Part shown: positions 30,495 through 33,021 of the stretch, in pieces
Layout: each line of letters opens with the position of its first letter
Position numbering within the stretch: position 1 is the first letter of the stretch
From: Actinomycetes bacterium
GTDB lineage: Bacteria; Actinomycetota; CALGFH01
Direction of reading: 5' to 3'
Length of the DNA stretch: 33,021 nucleotides
Assembly: GCA_030146615.1 (NCBI GenBank)
Contig: JASLBL010000711.1
Location: 1-33,021 of the forward strand
Program-made: the position numbers and the translations under genes
The notes under the pieces: model-generated
Told to the model about the DNA's origin: nothing
What the model saw: only the letters and a program-made list of their open reading frames with translations
The model's database searches: none

Positions 30495-30524
30495 ATCGTA
30501 GGGATGGCCCTCCGGGAGCGTCAA
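30495..30524 (-). promoter_or_regulatory. promoter of the S1-DUF501-ppx operon
   Basis: On the minus strand TTGACG (30519-30524), an 18-base spacer and TACGAT (30495-30500) form a good sigma-70-type promoter. The start would be near 30488, giving a leader of about 54 bases. Confidence 0.65.
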
Positions 30525-30531
30525 CAATTTC

Positions 30532-30558
30532 ACGAGCGGCGTGGTTGGACCAGCTCGT
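30532..30558 (-). terminator. terminator hairpin after ftsB
   Basis: ACGAGC pairs with GCTCGT (6 bp, 15-base loop) a few bases after the ftsB stop on the minus strand, followed by the A/T-rich GAAATTGTTG. It would separate eno-ftsB from the next promoter. Confidence 0.45.
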
Positions 30559-30564
30559 CCGAGT

Positions 30565-30951
30565 TCAGCTCAGCCAGCCGGTTAGCCCCTGCCACGCGCG
30601 CTTGTACCAGGGCCGATCGGGCTCGGCGGCCTCCGCCGCCTTGGCCGCGGGGCCGGTCGGCGGGGTGCCGGTGACCACCCAGGCCTCCTCGCCCGGGGCG
30701 ACCACGTGGTAGTCCCGCTTGGCCAGCTGCTGCACGTAGGCCGGGTCCATGAGGCGCTTGCGCTCGGCCTCGAGGCGGGCGTTCTCGGCCGCCAGGGCCG
30801 CCTGCTTCGCCTGGAGCCGCTCGATCCGGTCCTGCTGGGACACGTACTGGCGCAGCGGGTACACCGCCGTGGCGGCCAGCGCGAACAGGGCGAGCAGGAG
30901 CACCGCGCCCCGAGGGGTGAGGCCCAGCGGTGGCCGCGGCTCCTGGCTCAT
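30565..30951 (-). CDS. ftsB: FtsB/DivIC-type septum formation initiator
   Basis: A 128-residue bitopic membrane protein. A short cytosolic part (MSQEPRPPLGLTPRG) leads to one helix (AVLLLALFALAATAVYPL, about 16-33), then a coiled coil (RIERLQAKQAALAAENARLE then AERKRLMDPAYVQQLAKRDY), the DivIC/FtsB signature, and the conserved VVAPGEEAWVV. It is part of the divisome FtsQ-FtsL-FtsB complex. The tail is Ala/Pro-rich with RPWYKRAWQGL. ATG overlaps the enolase stop as ATGA, the same eno-ftsB pair as in Mycobacterium. Confidence 0.9.
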   Translation of the reverse strand: MSQEPRPPLGLTPRGAVLLLALFALAATAVYPLRQYVSQQDRIERLQAKQAALAAENARLEAERKRLMDPAYVQQLAKRDYHVVAPGEEAWVVTGTPPTGPAAKAAEAAEPDRPWYKRAWQGLTGWLS

Positions 30952-32249
30952 GCCTCGCTCGACGGGTAGGTCCGCGGGAAGGCCTGGCGGCCCGGGTAGC
31001 GGGCGATGTCGCCGAGCTGCTCCTCGATGCGCAGCAGCTGGTTGTACTTGGCCACCCGGTCGGTACGGGCCGGCGCCCCGGTCTTGATCTGGCCGGAGCT
31101 GACAGCCACCGCGATGTCGGCGATGGTGGTGTCCTCGGTCTCGCCCGAGCGGTGGCTGACCACGGTGGCGTAGTTGCTGCGGTGGGCCAGCTCGATGGCG
31201 TCGAAGGTCTCGGTCAGGGTGCCGATCTGGTTGACCTTGATGAGCACGGCGTTGGCCGCGCCCTCGTCGAGGCCCCGCTGGATGCGCTGGACGTTGGTCA
31301 CGAACAGGTCGTCGCCGACCAGCTGGAGCTTGTCGTCGAGGGCCTCGGTGAGGGCGACCCAGCCGGCCCAGTCGTCCTCGGCCAGGCCGTCCTCGACCGA
31401 CACGATCGGGTAGCGGTCGGCCAGGGTGCGCCACAGCTCGACCATGCCGTCGGAGTCCAGGGTCCTGCCCTCCCCGGCCAGCTCGTAGCGGCCGTCCCGG
31501 TACAGCTCGGTGCAGGCCGGGTCCATGGCCAGGGCGACTTCCGCCCCCGCCTCGAAGCCGGCCTTGCGGATCGCCTCGACCAGCAGCTCCAGAGCGGCCT
31601 CGTTGCCGGGCAGGTCGGGGGCGAAGCCGCCCTCGTCGCCGATGCCGGTGGACAGGCCGCGGTCCTTGAGCACGCCCTTGAGGGCCTGGTAGCACTCGGC
31701 GCCCATGCGCAGGGCCTCGGCGAAGGAGGGGGCGCCGACGGGCACGACCATGAACTCCTGGAAGTCGACGTCGTTGTCGGCGTGGGCGCCGCCGTTGAGC
31801 ACGTTCATCATCGGCACCGGGAGCACATAGGCACTGAGGCCGCCAAGGGACCGGTACAGGGGCACGCCGAGCGAGTCGGCGGCCGCCCGGGCCACGGCCA
31901 TCGACACCCCGAGGGTGGCGTTGGCGCCGAGCTTGGACTTGTTGTCGGTGCCGTCGGTGTCGATCAGGACCCGGTCCACCGACCGCTGGTCATACGGGTC
32001 GGGGGCCTCCTCGAGGATGGCCTTGGCCAGGGTCTCGTTGACATTGCGGACGGCGTTGCCCACGCCCTTGCCGCCGAAGCGGTCGTCGCCGTCGCGCAGC
32101 TCGACGGCCTCGAACTTCCCGGTGGAGGCGCCGGAGGGCACGATCGCCCGGCCGAAGCCGCCGTCGTCGAGGTGGACGTCGCACTCAAGGGTCGGGTTGC
32201 CGCGGGAGTCCAGGACCTCCCGGGCGACGACGAGTTCGATGGTAGCCAT
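30948..32249 (-). CDS. eno: enolase (phosphopyruvate hydratase)
   Basis: A 433-residue glycolytic enzyme that makes phosphoenolpyruvate from 2-phosphoglycerate. It begins MATIELVVAREVLDSRGNPT. Active-site parts are VPSGASTGKFEAVELRDGD, the GDEGGFAPDL loop, metal ligands in ALAMDPACTE and PIVSVEDGLAEDDW, LVGDDLFVTN, the catalytic Lys in LIKVNQIGTLTE, and VVSHRSGETED. AGGAAGG lies about 10 bases before the ATG, inside a GGAAGGCCTTCC palindrome. It is the first gene of eno-ftsB and diverges from a lipoprotein gene about 105 bp away. Confidence 0.97.
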   Translation of the reverse strand: MATIELVVAREVLDSRGNPTLECDVHLDDGGFGRAIVPSGASTGKFEAVELRDGDDRFGGKGVGNAVRNVNETLAKAILEEAPDPYDQRSVDRVLIDTDGTDNKSKLGANATLGVSMAVARAAADSLGVPLYRSLGGLSAYVLPVPMMNVLNGGAHADNDVDFQEFMVVPVGAPSFAEALRMGAECYQALKGVLKDRGLSTGIGDEGGFAPDLPGNEAALELLVEAIRKAGFEAGAEVALAMDPACTELYRDGRYELAGEGRTLDSDGMVELWRTLADRYPIVSVEDGLAEDDWAGWVALTEALDDKLQLVGDDLFVTNVQRIQRGLDEGAANAVLIKVNQIGTLTETFDAIELAHRSNYATVVSHRSGETEDTTIADIAVAVSSGQIKTGAPARTDRVAKYNQLLRIEEQLGDIARYPGRQAFPRTYPSSEA

Positions 32250-32295
32250 AGGGGAAGGCCTTCCTGCGCGGCTGGTGCGGACGGCGGCGTCGGCG

Positions 32296-32305
32296 AGCAT
32301 ATCAT
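32296..32305. promoter_or_regulatory. overlapping divergent -10 boxes (eno and lipoprotein)
   Basis: TATGCT on the minus strand (32296-32301) and TATCAT on the plus strand (32300-32305) overlap in the 105-bp gap between the divergent genes. No good -35 box is seen on either side. Confidence 0.35.
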
Positions 32306-32354
32306 CGCCATCAATTGGCACTAGGGAGGACCACGAGAAATCGGAGGGATGACG

Positions 32355-33021
32355 ATGAGCGGACCGGCCCGGCACCGGCGCGGGGTGGCCCGGTGGCGCA
32401 CGCTGGTGCTGGTGGCGGTGGCGGCGGCCCTGCTCGCCGGCTGCGATCTGGCCACCGGGACGGTGCGCACGGCCACCGAGCTCGAGGAGGCCGGCATTCG
32501 CAACCCGAATCTCCAGTACGACGGGGGCACGGCGACCCTCGAATACGACGCCGACCCCAACCCGCTGGAGGCCCGGGCCGAGCAGGACCGGGCGGCCGCG
32601 GTCATCTGGCGGAACCTGCCGTTCCGCATCGACGCGATCGTCGTGACCGCGGACGGGGTCGGGCTCCCGAGCCGGGAGTACCCGCGGGCCCTGCTGGAGC
32701 AGCAGCTCGGCCCGCGCCCGGCCGGCCTCGACCGCTCGGTGGACGACATCGCCCGGCGGGCCATCTGGATCGCGGTGGCGGTCGCGCTGGTCGTGTTGGT
32801 GTTGATCATCGTGGTCGTCGTACTGGTCGTGCGGGCGGTCAGGCGCCGTCCCACGCCGCAGCCGGCCGGCCCCTGGCCCCAGGCCGGCGCCCCCCAGCCG
32901 TGGGGCCAGGGGCCGGCCGGCTGCGGCGTGGGACGGCGCCTGACCGCCCGCCCGACCAGCACGACGACCACGATGACCAGCACCAGCGCGACCACCGCGA
33001 CCGCCACCGCGATCCAGATGG
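32355..33021 (+). CDS. lipoprotein/membrane protein of unknown function (3' truncated or chimeric)
   Basis: ATG 32355 has GGAGG seven bases upstream (an ATG two codons earlier is too close to it). A signal peptide ends in a lipobox (LVAVAAALLAGCDL, Cys about residue 32). Then come a short extracytoplasmic domain (ELEEAGIRNPNLQYDGGTAT, LPFRIDAIVVTADGVGLPSR), a linker with RSVDDIARRAIW, and a second membrane helix (IAVAVALVVLVLIIVVVVLV) with a basic RAVRRR edge. From about 32880 the frame reads into the inverted repeat and has no stop up to the window end, so the true C-terminus is not known. No family recognised. Confidence 0.65.
   Translation, partial: MSGPARHRRGVARWRTLVLVAVAAALLAGCDLATGTVRTATELEEAGIRNPNLQYDGGTATLEYDADPNPLEARAEQDRAAAVIWRNLPFRIDAIVVTADGVGLPSREYPRALLEQQLGPRPAGLDRSVDDIARRAIWIAVAVALVVLVLIIVVVVLVVRAVRRRPTPQPAGPWPQAGAPQPWGQGPAGCGVGRRLTARPTSTTTTMTSTSATTATATAIQM
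32761..33021. repeat. 121-bp imperfect inverted repeat at the window edge
   Basis: 32761-32881 and 32901-33021 are reverse complements with 7 mismatches in 121 positions and a 19-base loop. The inner 51 bases are identical; all mismatches lie in the outer part, in the helix-coding segment. The repeat reaches the last base, so it may continue. On the minus strand the right arm codes for a near copy of the membrane helix and tail of the lipoprotein. Confidence 0.9.

Noticed and set aside
32252..32264. GGAAGGCCTTCC palindrome at the eno ribosome site as a riboswitch or operator
   Set aside because: A 12-bp palindrome without loop cannot form a hairpin of note, and no extended structure or known motif was seen.
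32321..33007. Minus-strand frame running through the whole lipoprotein gene
   Set aside because: Only its first part, within the right arm of the inverted repeat, resembles a protein; beyond that it is antisense of the lipoprotein gene.
1..33021. CRISPR arrays, prophage genes, transposases or toxin-antitoxin pairs
   Set aside because: None found: no regularly spaced repeats, integrase, transposase or phage structural motifs in the translations.

Overview
The window looks like chromosomal DNA from a very GC-rich (roughly 70-75% by eye), mycothiol-making actinobacterium. The pointers are a mycothiol S-conjugate amidase, an F420/PPOX-type oxidoreductase, a GAF-ANTAR regulator, a SigB/F-type sigma factor, a DUF501 protein, and two gene blocks that are also neighbours in Mycobacterium (cbs/metB/greA/mca and eno/ftsB/DUF501/ppx). 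I cannot place it below phylum. Truncated features at both ends, two homopolymer frameshifts in one gene and a fold-back repeat at the right edge fit a contig from a draft or metagenomic assembly, so those oddities need read-level checking.

Layout. 1-2.5 kb: a protein tail, a tRNA-Leu(UAA), a SnoaL-like protein, a decayed isochorismatase-family gene, then an ArsR regulator / AHSA1 (SRPBCC) / F420-PPOX oxidoreductase operon behind a clear promoter and palindromic operator. 2.6-6.1 kb: SigB/F-type sigma factor, GAF-ANTAR regulator and a GH15 trehalase/glucoamylase-like enzyme. 6.1-9.8 kb: a secreted protein of unknown function, ArfB ribosome-rescue hydrolase and valyl-tRNA synthetase. 9.8-17.3 kb: a sulfur/thiol block read leftwards (mca, cystathionine beta-synthase, cystathionine gamma-synthase/lyase, GNAT acetyltransferase), and read rightwards an orphan membrane histidine kinase preceded by an unannotated 30-codon gene, then 4-hydroxyphenylpyruvate dioxygenase and GreA. 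17.3-20 kb: a Gfo/Idh/MocA oxidoreductase without a usual start codon and a frameshifted FAD-linked oxidase.

20-28.4 kb is the main accessory region: a carbohydrate-use locus. A large secreted glycosidase-like protein with a proline-repeat N-terminus diverges from a LacI-type repressor. A perfect LacI-type palindrome overlaps the promoter between them. The repressor is followed by a sugar-binding lipoprotein, two ABC permeases, a GH130-type mannoside phosphorylase/hydrolase and a nucleotidyltransferase, all tightly packed or overlapping. No ATPase is encoded, so the importer probably borrows a shared MsiK-like ATPase. 28.4-32.3 kb: leftward housekeeping genes eno-ftsB, then S1-domain protein-DUF501-ppx. 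32.3 kb to the end: a partial lipoprotein/membrane protein running into a 121-bp inverted repeat.

The points I find most worth a second look are the 30-codon gene coupled to the histidine kinase, the probable non-AUG start of the Gfo/Idh/MocA gene, the sugar operon carrying a nucleotidyltransferase, several SD-less genes with a -10 box just before the ATG (leaderless starts), a terminator hairpin that carries both convergent stop codons, and the terminal inverted repeat. I saw no CRISPR array, prophage, insertion sequence or recognisable new defence system.
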